From: Bacillus sp. NTK074B
GTDB lineage: Bacteria; Bacillota; Bacilli; Bacillales; Bacillaceae_B
Reading direction: 5' to 3'
NCBI RefSeq assembly: GCF_017303375.1
Contig: NZ_JAFKOH010000007.1
Coordinates: forward strand, 156,461-220,460
Length of the DNA stretch: 64,000 nucleotides
This document shows, in pieces, positions 9,459-17,687 of this stretch. The translations under genes were made by a program, and so were the position numbers. The notes beneath the pieces were generated by a model that did not search any database, had not been told where the DNA came from, and saw only the letters and a list, made by a program, of their open reading frames with translations. Numbering within the stretch: the stretch's first letter is position 1; every line of letters starts with the position of its first letter.

Positions 9459-9986
9459 TTATTTTGTATAACGGTTGGCATAACTGGAAGCTACGAATGC
9501 ATCAGGTTTAATTTTCGGTTCCACTCCCATTGCTTCCATCCTTGCGACCATTTCCTTCACAAACTTACTTGTTTTATTCTGTTTTCCATTCCCGATATCA
9601 ATATGACCCTCCATAGTAAATGTGGCCCCAGAATAAATATAAGGAAGAACGATATTGATTAACTTATTTTTTCTTTCCTCTGTAAATAAAGAAACAATTT
9701 CTTCAGATAGAGATAGCTCATATGAAATTCTCTCATGTAATTGCAGCATTTTTCTTGGGATTAATACTTTTCTTATACATGCCCACACACCTTTTCCTTC
9801 ATTTAATATCACTATTCCTGTTATGAAGGTGGTATGTGAGTGATGAACTTGAGAATCAGTCCCCACCATTAATCGTTAGTGACCATTTGGATCGGATTGC
9901 ATGAACTTCACAATATGTTCAAAGACCTGGTCAAATGACATCCCGGATTCCTGTAGATTTTGAAATGGATAGTGATTATTTTTCAT
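9459..9986 (-). pseudogene. ykuK: YkuK-type RNase H-like nuclease (DUF458) with an in-frame stop
   Basis: Codons run in one frame from ATG at 9986 to the stop at 9459 but are cut by TAA at codon 37 (9876-9878). The part before it, MSFDQVFEHIVKFMQSDPNGH, and the part after, RLMVGTDSQVH, join without shift as in intact family members, which have a Tyr at this place; one base change from TAT or TAC explains it. The distal part keeps GTDSQ, ERISYE, EGHIDIG and KPDAFVASSYANRYTK. Restart at the ATG at 9869 would give a 136-residue protein lacking the first strand. The start at 9986 lacks a good ribosome site. Recent loss or a base-call error are both possible. Confidence 0.75.
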
Positions 9987-10029
9987 CTTATAAAATCACA
10001 GCTTTCTTAACCAATTTGAGTATATAACG

Positions 10030-10065
10030 ATAAATTCTTATCTATATCCTATGATAAGAATTTAT
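10030..10065. repeat. AT-rich inverted repeat upstream of ykuK
   Basis: A perfect 13-bp stem, ATAAATTCTTATC (10030-10042) with GATAAGAATTTAT (10053-10065), and a 10-base loop. It lies between the divergent ykuK-like and endonuclease genes. No T-run follows, so an operator is as likely as a terminator. Confidence 0.5.
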
Positions 10066-10203
10066 TATCGTGAAATGGAATACATGCACACGAATATGGT
10101 TTTAATCCAACCGCTGCTTACCAGAGCCGATTGCTGCTATTGACGGGAGAGTGTGTGATTTTTACAAAGTTCACGTTTAATTTAGTGCCTCTTTTTCGAC
10201 TAT

Positions 10204-10224
10204 CGAACATTTGTTCTGTATAAT
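10204..10224 (+). promoter_or_regulatory. LexA box overlapping the endonuclease promoter
   Basis: CGAACATTTGTTCT (10204-10217) fits the Bacillus LexA consensus CGAACRNRYGTTYG at 12 of 14 positions on this strand and 13 of 14 on the other. It sits one base before the -10 box TATAAT (10219-10224), where bound LexA would block RNA polymerase. The ATG of the endonuclease is 34 bases downstream. Confidence 0.7.
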
Positions 10225-10257
10225 GAAGATACACAATGATTGAAGGTGGTGCTTAAC

Positions 10258-11229
10258 ATGACAAGAAAAAAGAAATGCACCTTGGAAATAACTGAAATCA
10301 TACAAATGTACGAAGAAGGGGAAAAGACGGCAGATATTGCCCAAAGAGCCAATGTATCCACTCGTTATATCAATTCAGTATTACAACAGAATAAGGTGGA
10401 GAGAACTCCACACGGGAGCTGGAAACGAAAATACAGGGTTCATGAGGATTACTTTAAGACCTGGAGCAATAACATGGCTTATATACTCGGTTTTTTTGCA
10501 GCAGACGGGCATATCAGCAGCCGAAATCATACGGTTTGTTTTTCTCAGAAGGATCCTGACATACTGGAGCAGATCCGGGAGGAACTACAGTCAAATCATC
10601 CATTCGTGATGAATAATACGGGTGTCTATACACTTATCATTGGGAGCAAGGTCATGAAGTATGACCTGATGAACCTGCATGGAATGACCATTGACAAATC
10701 AAATGCTCTTAAGATGCCTGAAATTCCAGAAAAGTATTTGAGTCATTTTGTCAGAGGGTATTTTGATGGGGATGGAAATGTGTCTTACGAAGGGTATACG
10801 GTAACCTTTGTAGGGAATTCATTATCTTTTCTGTTAACTTTAAAGTCTATATTTGAACACAAAGGTTTTACAACAAAAATGAAGATAGTCAAAAATCATT
10901 TCAGACTATTCATTATAAGTCGCTTATCTTTAAAGATGTTTGCAGATTGGATCTACAGCGAAAAAGAAATGTATTTGGAACGGAAGTATTTAGAATTTGA
11001 AAAGGAACTTTTAGAAGTTGCAGAAATTAGAGGTAAAATCAGTACAGCGAAAATATCTCTAGAAAAAAAGAAGAATTTTTTAGAGTTGTTTAGCCATTGT
11101 TATGATGAAAATAAAGCATGTAAAGAAATTGGGATTGATCTTAAAACACTGGATATATGGCTGAGAAATGATTTAGAATTCAAGAACCATTTCAAACAGG
11201 TTAAAAAGGCAGTAAAAGACTTCACTTAA
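10258..11229 (+). CDS. Freestanding LAGLIDADG homing endonuclease with flanking helix-turn-helix domains
   Basis: A 323-residue protein from the ATG with a GAAGGTGGT ribosome site 7 bases upstream. An N-terminal helix-turn-helix (about 11-45, IIQMYEEGEKTADIAQRANVS) precedes two LAGLIDADG motifs: ILGFFAADG at 76-84 and VRGYFDGDG at 165-173. The metal-binding acids D83 and D172 are both kept, so it should be active. A second helix-turn-helix-like region, CKEIGIDLKTLDIWLRNDLEF, lies near the C-terminus. It is not inside an intein or a recognisable intron. A LexA box covers its promoter, predicting induction by DNA damage. The target site is unknown. Confidence 0.85.
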   Translation: MTRKKKCTLEITEIIQMYEEGEKTADIAQRANVSTRYINSVLQQNKVERTPHGSWKRKYRVHEDYFKTWSNNMAYILGFFAADGHISSRNHTVCFSQKDPDILEQIREELQSNHPFVMNNTGVYTLIIGSKVMKYDLMNLHGMTIDKSNALKMPEIPEKYLSHFVRGYFDGDGNVSYEGYTVTFVGNSLSFLLTLKSIFEHKGFTTKMKIVKNHFRLFIISRLSLKMFADWIYSEKEMYLERKYLEFEKELLEVAEIRGKISTAKISLEKKKNFLELFSHCYDENKACKEIGIDLKTLDIWLRNDLEFKNHFKQVKKAVKDFT

Positions 11230-11245
11230 AAAAGTGAAGTTTTTT
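11219..11245 (+). terminator. Terminator overlapping the endonuclease stop
   Basis: ACTTCACTT (11219-11227) pairs with AAGTGAAGT (11232-11240), then a T-run. The stop TAA at 11227-11229 begins in the stem. Confidence 0.88.
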
Positions 11246-11675
11246 ATGTTATGAACAACGGAGGGGGCAATAAACCAGACTTTAGTTTTTCTAGTTACCA
11301 TAATATATATTATCGGAAGCTGAATGAAATAATCATTTATAATCTCATATCATAAGTATACTGTTTACAATGAGACAGAAGAAAAAATCAACGAATTTTC
11401 CAATCCGGTTATATCTTCAAATTTTCTACCGATTAATCAGTTCATGTTCTTTGAGTTGTCACCCTTGGTCGCGTTTCTTAGTTCCTTTCACTAAAAAACT
11501 TTATACGAGAATTATCTGACTGCTCGGCAATGTTCAATATTTGAATATGACGTTCCATCTTCATAAGCCGCTCCGGTTTCCCACCATTATAACAACTGAT
11601 TAGTTTACATAATGTTACCTGCATACTTCATTTCAATCATGTTTCATCAAAGCTTGGCTTTCTTTTCATCAGAGC
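11246..11675. other. AT-rich stretch with no convincing gene
   Basis: About 430 bases without a supported gene. On the minus strand a 48-residue frame at 11478-11624 (MQVTLCKLISCYNGGKPERL onward) has no good ribosome site and no family I recognise; it may be a remnant. Confidence 0.4.
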
Positions 11676-11718
11676 AAAAGAAAAAGCATAAAGAGCCTGT
11701 AGGGTCCTCTCTATGCTT
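11676..11718 (-). terminator. Terminator after the staygreen-like gene
   Basis: On the minus strand AAGCATAGAGAG pairs with CTCTTTATGCTT (11684-11695 and 11707-11718), one mismatch, followed by a T-rich tail. Confidence 0.8.
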
Positions 11719-11723
11719 GTGCA

Positions 11724-12182
11724 TTATTTAAGTAAATATTGTCTTGGTGTTCCGAAATAAAGCGTTTGCTGATATTCTGGAAAAACGGATTCAAAGCAAA
11801 TGATGATCGGCGCATCAAGTAGCCATGGATAGTACGTATAAAAGCCTTTATCACCGTTCACCATTGCAGCCAGTGCCAGGGGCAGTTCCTTCTTGAAAAT
11901 CATGAACCGTACGTTGGAAAGCTGCTGATCAAATTCCCCTCCGCTGACATATACAGTCCCGGTAAGAGTATATTGACCGAGGTTTCGTTTCCACTCTCCC
12001 AATACTTCGTCCCTCATGGACATGTTAATCTTCTCAACAGCGTACTGGCAGCCGATGCTTAGGAATAGGTCACCTGTTAAATCAGAATGCGTTAACGTGT
12101 ATTTCCTATTATCGATTGGATTAAAAACCGATGCAGGCAGGACATATTGAACGGTTAACTTTTCCGGCTTAAATTCACTCAT
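11724..12182 (-). CDS. Staygreen family protein
   Basis: A 152-residue soluble protein. RKYTLTHSDLTGDLFLSIG and the downstream RDEVLGEW match the staygreen (SGR) family, found in plants and in scattered non-photosynthetic Bacillus and Clostridium species. Plant SGR removes magnesium from chlorophyll a, and some bacterial homologues show the same activity in vitro; the natural role in Bacillus is unknown. Ribosome site GAAGGAGGC. It is followed by its own terminator and preceded by an unrelated secreted-protein gene, so the context gives no hint of a substrate. Confidence 0.75.
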   Translation of the reverse strand: MSEFKPEKLTVQYVLPASVFNPIDNRKYTLTHSDLTGDLFLSIGCQYAVEKINMSMRDEVLGEWKRNLGQYTLTGTVYVSGGEFDQQLSNVRFMIFKKELPLALAAMVNGDKGFYTYYPWLLDAPIIICFESVFPEYQQTLYFGTPRQYLLK

Positions 12183-12245
12183 GTGTAAGCCTCCTTCACA
12201 ATAATGGGCTTACAACAGAGTATGACGATAGCCTAATAACGGTTC

Positions 12246-13010
12246 CTAGCTCTCCCTCCACTTTATTTTTACTAAATTCCATTTACCATCATCATAATAC
12301 CAGTAGGAAGTGGCCGTTCCAATGCCATCAGCATGATAGGCTCCGCTTATTTGCTGGTAACCTTTTAACCCTTTGCCGGATTTTCCGAATATCTTGGCTG
12401 GTTCGAAAAAGGAATATGGACCAACCATTAATTCCATTGGCTCATTTAATTTTCCATCGGTGTAAATTCCCAATCTTTCGTAATCCTCTTTCCGATCCCT
12501 CAAATCAATCGAGTAGGATTGATTAGTATCGACAAAGATAATGGTTGCTTTGTACTGATCTTCAAATTGCGCTGTAATGGTCAGGGGTTCTGGTAGTCCG
12601 ATATCCACCAGTTTATTATCTGCCAGTGTATGGAGAGCCATAGTGTATAGGCCACCGCTTCCACCTGTTGCTGATGAATACAGCATATCCTTAATTCCAT
12701 CATGATTTAAATCAACGAATTGGATTTTTGGTTCGTATCCACCTTCATAATCAATACGGATGTCACTTCCCCTGGACGTTTTGATATCTGCCCAGATTTG
12801 TTTCATAAACAGGGTGTCAGGAGAATACGGAATCGCCTTGAGTGTGATGGTATCCTTCTTACCATCACCGGTTACATCCTTTTTATAAACAGATACCGTC
12901 ATTTCATTCACCGGCTCTTTTTCCGGTGGTTGGGTTGAGAGATTTCCGGCTATGGCGTGGAGGGACATAACAAAGAAAGCACCGAATGCAAATAGTAATT
13001 CTTTTCTCAT
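12246..13010 (-). CDS. Secreted protein with FG-GAP/VCBS-like repeats
   Basis: A 254-residue protein with an N-terminal signal peptide (MRKELLFAFGAFFVMSLHAIAG). Two calcium-loop-like motifs, DVTGDGKKDTITL (about 45-57) and DLNHDGIKDML (about 100-110), are typical of the beta-propeller repeat seen in FG-GAP/VCBS proteins. The C-terminal part is beta-rich with no motif I know. An exported or wall-associated protein of unknown function. Ribosome site AAGGAGAG. Confidence 0.65.
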   Translation of the reverse strand: MRKELLFAFGAFFVMSLHAIAGNLSTQPPEKEPVNEMTVSVYKKDVTGDGKKDTITLKAIPYSPDTLFMKQIWADIKTSRGSDIRIDYEGGYEPKIQFVDLNHDGIKDMLYSSATGGSGGLYTMALHTLADNKLVDIGLPEPLTITAQFEDQYKATIIFVDTNQSYSIDLRDRKEDYERLGIYTDGKLNEPMELMVGPYSFFEPAKIFGKSGKGLKGYQQISGAYHADGIGTATSYWYYDDGKWNLVKIKWRES

Positions 13011-13079
13011 GATTCTCTCTCCTTGGCTGAAAAATTATTCAATATTATTTTCACCAAAGAAGGAAATTCTATGTAATGA

Positions 13080-13496
13080 TTATGGCTTTTCTTTTCTTAT
13101 ATAATCAAGTACTGCTTGGCGAATGAAGCTATTTCTTTCTCCTAGAGTTTGAATCATTTGCACCAGGTCATCTTTTGAGAAGCCTCTAATTTCAGCTGGA
13201 AAGGAGTTTGTTTCTTCCACCATAAACTCATTATGATCTTGCACGTAAAAAACAAGGGCTGCGATATGCTTACAGTAGCCATTAAAGGGACATGTACAAA
13301 TACTGTTTTCAAACTGATCCAGATAAACAATGGTATCATAGTCATCCCCTTTTCCATTCACTATTCCATGAACATGGGTAGGAAATATGTCTGCATCCAT
13401 GATTCGATTTTCTCTATAGTATGTCAATCCTCTTTTCATGATGGTTTCATTGACGTGTATCTCCATTTCAATCATTAACTCGCTGAAATCACGCAT
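13080..13496 (-). CDS. SWIM zinc-finger protein
   Basis: A 138-residue protein with the SWIM pattern C67-x-C69-x5-C75-x-H77 (CTCPFNGYCKH), preceded by the usual YRENRI and a beta-rich stretch. SWIM domains bind DNA or proteins. The larger SWIM proteins pair with SNF2 helicases, but no helicase is adjacent here and the protein ends soon after the domain. The role is unknown. Ribosome site GGAGGATG; it is encoded downstream of the alsT terminator. Confidence 0.75.
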   Translation of the reverse strand: MRDFSELMIEMEIHVNETIMKRGLTYYRENRIMDADIFPTHVHGIVNGKGDDYDTIVYLDQFENSICTCPFNGYCKHIAALVFYVQDHNEFMVEETNSFPAEIRGFSKDDLVQMIQTLGERNSFIRQAVLDYIRKEKP

Positions 13497-13525
13497 CCTG
13501 TCATCCTCCAGTATCCAAATTCAAT

Positions 13526-13555
13526 AAAGGACCAACCCCTCAAGGTTGGTCCTTT
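13526..13555 (-). terminator. Terminator after alsT
   Basis: Perfect 12-bp stem AAAGGACCAACC (13526-13537) with GGTTGGTCCTTT (13544-13555), T-rich on the minus strand, just past the alsT stop. Confidence 0.85.
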
Positions 13556-13559
13556 CATT

Positions 13560-14984
13560 CTATTTCTGTTCTGTTGCCTCAGGTTTAGCTTCCCAGCTCT
13601 CGATTCCTTTTAATCCACTAATAGAGTTGGAGTAGAAGACGGGATCCTTCCCCTGCCTTTTTTGTTCCCTGTAATCTTTTAGTGCGGCTATGGATATCTT
13701 TGCAAGTAATGTGATGGCAATCAGGTTGATGATCGCCATCAGACCCATGAACAGATCTGCTAAGCTCCATACGATATCCAGTTTCACAACAGCTCCGAAT
13801 ATCACCATGCCGAGAACCGCAATGCGGTAAATGACTAAGGTAACGGGACTGTATTTGATAAACTCGATATTGGTTTCACCATAATAATAGTTTCCGATTA
13901 TGGAACTGAACGCGAACAGGAATATGGCGACAGCGACAAAGGTATCCGCCCATGCCCCAACGTGGAAGCTTAGAGCTGCCTGTGTTAACTGAATGCCATC
14001 GATTCCGGTCGTATATTGATCAGATAGTATGATCATGAAGGCAGTTGCCGTACAGATAAGTAAAGTATCTGTGAAGACCCCCAGTGTTTGAATCAATCCT
14101 TGTTTGACAGGGTGTGTGACACCCGCAGATGCTGCAGCGTTAGGGGCACTACCCATACCCGCTTCATTTGAGAACAGGCCGCGTTTGATTCCCATCATGA
14201 TTGCTGCTCCGACTCCACCGCTTGCTACTTCGCGAATACCGAATGCATTTTCAAAGATGACGACAAACATATCCGGGAGCATCGTAATGTTGGTAACTAA
14301 AATATAGAATGCAAGTATCAGATAAAGGACGGCCATAATCGGAACGACAATTTGGGTGACACTGGCGATTCGCTTGACTCCACCAAAGATAACAAGTGCA
14401 GTTAATACGGCCAGAATGATGCCGACTGTCATACGATCAAATGAATACGCTTCTTCCATAGCAAGTGAAATTGTATTCGATTGTACGGAGTTAAATACAA
14501 GACCGAAACAGAATGTAATGATGACAGCGAACAGGATACCCATCCAGCGGGCATTCAATCCTTTTTCCATATAATAAGCAGGACCACCGCGGTAGCCGTC
14601 TTTTCCATCTTTCACTTTGTAAATCTGAGCAAGTGTACTTTCTACGAAGCTCGTTGCCCCACCAAGTAAGGCGATGAGCCACATCCAGAAAACAGCCCCA
14701 GGTCCTCCACCTGCGATGGCAGTCGCAACACCGGCAAGGTTACCGGTACCGACACGGGATGCCGTGCTGATCGTGAAAGCCTGGAAAGAAGAGATTCCTC
14801 GCTTTCCTTCCGAAGAAATGGTCGTTTTATCAGTTAATAGTCGCCCCATCTCACCTAAATACCTGAACTGTGCAAACTTTGTCCGTAAAGAGAAGTATAA
14901 ACCAAGTCCGATTAAAGCCACAATCAGTATGTATGACCACATATAATCATTCAATGTACCTACTATACTAGTTAATAAATCCAT
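13560..14984 (-). CDS. alsT: Sodium/alanine symporter family protein
   Basis: A 474-residue membrane carrier of the AgcS (alanine/glycine:cation symporter) family. GTGNLAGVATAIAGGGPGAVFWMW is the family signature region (residues about 79-102), and KRGLFSNEAGMGSAPNAAA is the second conserved motif. About ten hydrophobic segments. It imports alanine, glycine or glutamine with sodium. Its place after parC agrees with B. subtilis alsT. The long leader (TSS near 15128) starts from a promoter buried in an operator-like repeat. Confidence 0.9.
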   Translation of the reverse strand: MDLLTSIVGTLNDYMWSYILIVALIGLGLYFSLRTKFAQFRYLGEMGRLLTDKTTISSEGKRGISSFQAFTISTASRVGTGNLAGVATAIAGGGPGAVFWMWLIALLGGATSFVESTLAQIYKVKDGKDGYRGGPAYYMEKGLNARWMGILFAVIITFCFGLVFNSVQSNTISLAMEEAYSFDRMTVGIILAVLTALVIFGGVKRIASVTQIVVPIMAVLYLILAFYILVTNITMLPDMFVVIFENAFGIREVASGGVGAAIMMGIKRGLFSNEAGMGSAPNAAASAGVTHPVKQGLIQTLGVFTDTLLICTATAFMIILSDQYTTGIDGIQLTQAALSFHVGAWADTFVAVAIFLFAFSSIIGNYYYGETNIEFIKYSPVTLVIYRIAVLGMVIFGAVVKLDIVWSLADLFMGLMAIINLIAITLLAKISIAALKDYREQKRQGKDPVFYSNSISGLKGIESWEAKPEATEQK

Positions 14985-15122
14985 AAATGTTCCCCCCGGT
15001 TGATTTTGTTTATGACAAATAATGTATGAACATATGTATGTTTACCCATTCAGACACTGTTTTAATCTATCAAAAATAAGATATTCCTTCAACTGATAAA
15101 TTCATATTGCTGAAAGAATATT

Positions 15123-15161
15123 AATTGTAGTACAATTATATGCCGACATTGTACTACAATT
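15123..15161 (-). promoter_or_regulatory. Operator-like inverted repeat around the alsT -10 box
   Basis: AATTGTAGTACAAT (15123-15136) and ATTGTACTACAATT (15148-15161) form a perfect 14-bp inverted repeat with an 11-base gap; each arm is itself a palindrome (ATTGTA-N-TACAAT). On the minus strand a perfect TATAAT (15135-15140) lies at the inner edge of one arm. This looks like two repressor sites over a promoter; the regulator is unknown. Confidence 0.6.
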
Positions 15162-15204
15162 ACGAATGAATATGCACTATTCATTTATAATGGTCATCTC
15201 CAGC

Positions 15205-15237
15205 AAAAAAACGACCAAAATTTCTTCTGGTCGTTTT
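15205..15237 (-). terminator. Terminator after parC
   Basis: AAAACGACCA (15208-15217) pairs with TGGTCGTTTT (15228-15237); on the minus strand a run of T follows. Confidence 0.88.
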
Positions 15238-15245
15238 GATGAATG

Positions 15246-17684
15246 CTATTCTTTTGTTTCAGGCAGCAATGATTCTGTCCACGTTTCACATACAGATCCG
15301 CTGTCTCCCTCGTCGATCACAAATGATCCATTCGAATAGCGGTCATTTGGTCTGAGGTCTGTAATCTTTACCTCTTCATACTTGCCTTTTTTCGTCATCA
15401 GTCCTACTTTGTCCGTATCTTTCACAACTTCTATACTCACAACGCGATGAGGATTCGATTTCAATTCTCTAAGCATAATGACTCCACGTTTGGCACGGGA
15501 TGTCTTTTCGAATTCGGCTAATTTCATTTTCTTCACGGCCCCACGCTGGGTTGCTAAGAAAATATAATCCTTCGTTGGATTTTTCACGATCTTACCCGAT
15601 ACAACAAAATCGTCTTCCTTAAGGTTAATCCCCTTCACTCCCGCTGCTCTTGGTCCTACTATATTTACATCTTCTTCTGAGAACCATAGTCCATAGCTTA
15701 AATGTGTAGCGATGAATACATCATGTGATCCATCTGTTAAGTAGACCTCTAAGAGCTCATCGTCACCTTTTAGGTTAATCCCGACAAGTGGACGGGAGTA
15801 ACGCTGCGCTTTGTATTGAGGCAGTTCGGATCTCTTGATCATACCGTTCTTAGTTACAAACAGTAAATAGTGGGCAGGATCAAATTCTTTAATCGGAATC
15901 GCTTTGAGAACCTGTTCATCCCGATCGATCGGCACGATGTTCCCTACATGCTGACCAAGGTCTTTCCAACGAATATCCGGTAGCTCATGGACTGGGCAAT
16001 AGATGTAATTCCCTTTGTTTGTAAACACTAGAAGGACATCGGTTGTATTCATTTCAAATTGGCCCAGGAGCCTGTCCGTTTCTTTCATAGCAAGATCCTG
16101 ACCGTTTGAAGCAGAATAGGAACGAAGGCTTGTACGTTTCATGTAACCATCACGGGTCACTGTTACCATGACATCTTCGCTCGCTATCAGAACTTCAAGG
16201 TTAATCTTGATTTCCTCTATTTTATCTTCAATTTGCGTCCTTCTCTCGTCAGCGAATTGCTTTTTAATGCCCTTAAGTTCTTTTTTAATGACACTATAAA
16301 GCTTATTTTCACTTTCAAGGATAGACGTCAGTTCTGCAATCGTTTCCGCCAATTCTTCCGCTTCCGCCTGAAGTGCTGTGATATCGGTATTCGTTAAGCG
16401 GTATAGCTGCAAACTGACAATCGCTTCCGATTGGGCTTCTGTAAATTGGAATTTTTGAATTAAGTTATCCTTTGCATCCCGCTTGTCCCTCGATGCACGA
16501 ATTGTTGCGATGACCTGATCCAAGATAGACAGTGCTTTCATCAGACCTTCGACAATGTGCTGGCGGTCCTTCGCTTTATTTAAATCGTGTTTCGTACGGT
16601 TGGTCACCACTTCTTTTTGGTGCTGAATGTACGCGTCCAATAGTTCACGGAGTCCCATCAGTTTAGGACGGCGATTATGTATGGCAACCATATTAAAATT
16701 ATAGGTGATTTGAAGATCACTGTTTTTATAAAGGTAGTTCAGAACACCGGTTGCATCTGCATCCTTTTTTAACTCTACCACGACGCGCATTCCATCGCGA
16801 TCGGTTTCATCCCGTACTTCTGCAATCCCTTCCACTTTACGATCTACGCGGAATTCATCCATTTTCTTAACGAGATTTGCTTTATTTATTTCATAAGGGA
16901 TTTCTGTTATGACAATCTGCTGTTTACTTCCACGGATATTCTCTATATCCGCTTTCCCTCTTACCACAATTTTTCCTTTTCCTGTTTCATAGGCTTTCTT
17001 TATGCCGTCTACCCCTTGGATGATACCGCCTGTAGGGAAATCAGGTCCCTTTAAGACCGTCATGAGGTCATCTACAGTACTATCCGGCTTTTCCATCCGC
17101 ATGATGGCGGCATCAATGACTTCATTAAGGTGATGAGGCGGGATGTCGGTTGCATACCCTGCCGAAATACCAGTAGACCCGTTGACTAAAAGGTTCGGGA
17201 AACGGGATGGTAAAACGGTCGGTTCACTTGATGTATCATCAAAGTTTGGAACAAAGTCCACTGTTTTCTTATCGATATCACGCAAGAGCTCCATGGAAAT
17301 CGCAGAAAGGCGTGCTTCTGTATAACGCATTGCTGCTGGAGGGTCTCCGTCAATGCTGCCGTTATTTCCATGCATTTCAACCAGGTAGTTGCGGACCTTC
17401 CACGTTTGACTCATACGGACCATGGCATCATAGACAGACGTGTCACCATGGGGATGATAGTTCCCAATTACGTTACCAACGGTTTTCGCTGATTTCCGGA
17501 ATCCTTTTTCCTGAGTGTTCCCATCTACATACATTGCGTAAAGAATACGTCTTTGTACCGGTTTCAATCCGTCTCGCGCATCTGGCAGTGCACGCTCCTG
17601 GATAATATATTTACTATAACGTCCAAATCGGTCGCCAAGCACCTCTTCCAGAGGTAAATCTTGATATCTTTCCACTGTTGTCAT
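15246..17684 (-). CDS. parC: DNA topoisomerase IV subunit A
   Basis: An 812-residue type IIA topoisomerase subunit that cuts and passes DNA to unlink daughter chromosomes. The catalytic tyrosine is Y121 in AMRYTEARLS. The quinolone-region helix HPHGDTSVYDAM carries S83 as in susceptible strains. The C-terminal beta-pinwheel has the ParC-type repeats (YMKRTSLRSY, IKRSELPQYK, AVKKMKLAEF). ParC rather than GyrA is chosen because it follows parE and lacks a clear GyrA box. The ribosome site GAGGAGGGG lies in the end of parE, three bases separate the genes. Confidence 0.96.
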   Translation of the reverse strand: MTTVERYQDLPLEEVLGDRFGRYSKYIIQERALPDARDGLKPVQRRILYAMYVDGNTQEKGFRKSAKTVGNVIGNYHPHGDTSVYDAMVRMSQTWKVRNYLVEMHGNNGSIDGDPPAAMRYTEARLSAISMELLRDIDKKTVDFVPNFDDTSSEPTVLPSRFPNLLVNGSTGISAGYATDIPPHHLNEVIDAAIMRMEKPDSTVDDLMTVLKGPDFPTGGIIQGVDGIKKAYETGKGKIVVRGKADIENIRGSKQQIVITEIPYEINKANLVKKMDEFRVDRKVEGIAEVRDETDRDGMRVVVELKKDADATGVLNYLYKNSDLQITYNFNMVAIHNRRPKLMGLRELLDAYIQHQKEVVTNRTKHDLNKAKDRQHIVEGLMKALSILDQVIATIRASRDKRDAKDNLIQKFQFTEAQSEAIVSLQLYRLTNTDITALQAEAEELAETIAELTSILESENKLYSVIKKELKGIKKQFADERRTQIEDKIEEIKINLEVLIASEDVMVTVTRDGYMKRTSLRSYSASNGQDLAMKETDRLLGQFEMNTTDVLLVFTNKGNYIYCPVHELPDIRWKDLGQHVGNIVPIDRDEQVLKAIPIKEFDPAHYLLFVTKNGMIKRSELPQYKAQRYSRPLVGINLKGDDELLEVYLTDGSHDVFIATHLSYGLWFSEEDVNIVGPRAAGVKGINLKEDDFVVSGKIVKNPTKDYIFLATQRGAVKKMKLAEFEKTSRAKRGVIMLRELKSNPHRVVSIEVVKDTDKVGLMTKKGKYEEVKITDLRPNDRYSNGSFVIDEGDSGSVCETWTESLLPETKE

Positions 17685-17687
17685 GTA

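Noticed and set aside
9876..9878. TAA in the ykuK-like gene as a recoding event
   Set aside because: UAA is not a known recoded codon in Bacilli, and one base change from the family's Tyr codon explains it.
11478..11624. 48-codon minus-strand frame as a gene
   Set aside because: Reasonable composition but no ribosome site at its start, no family match and no terminator of its own.
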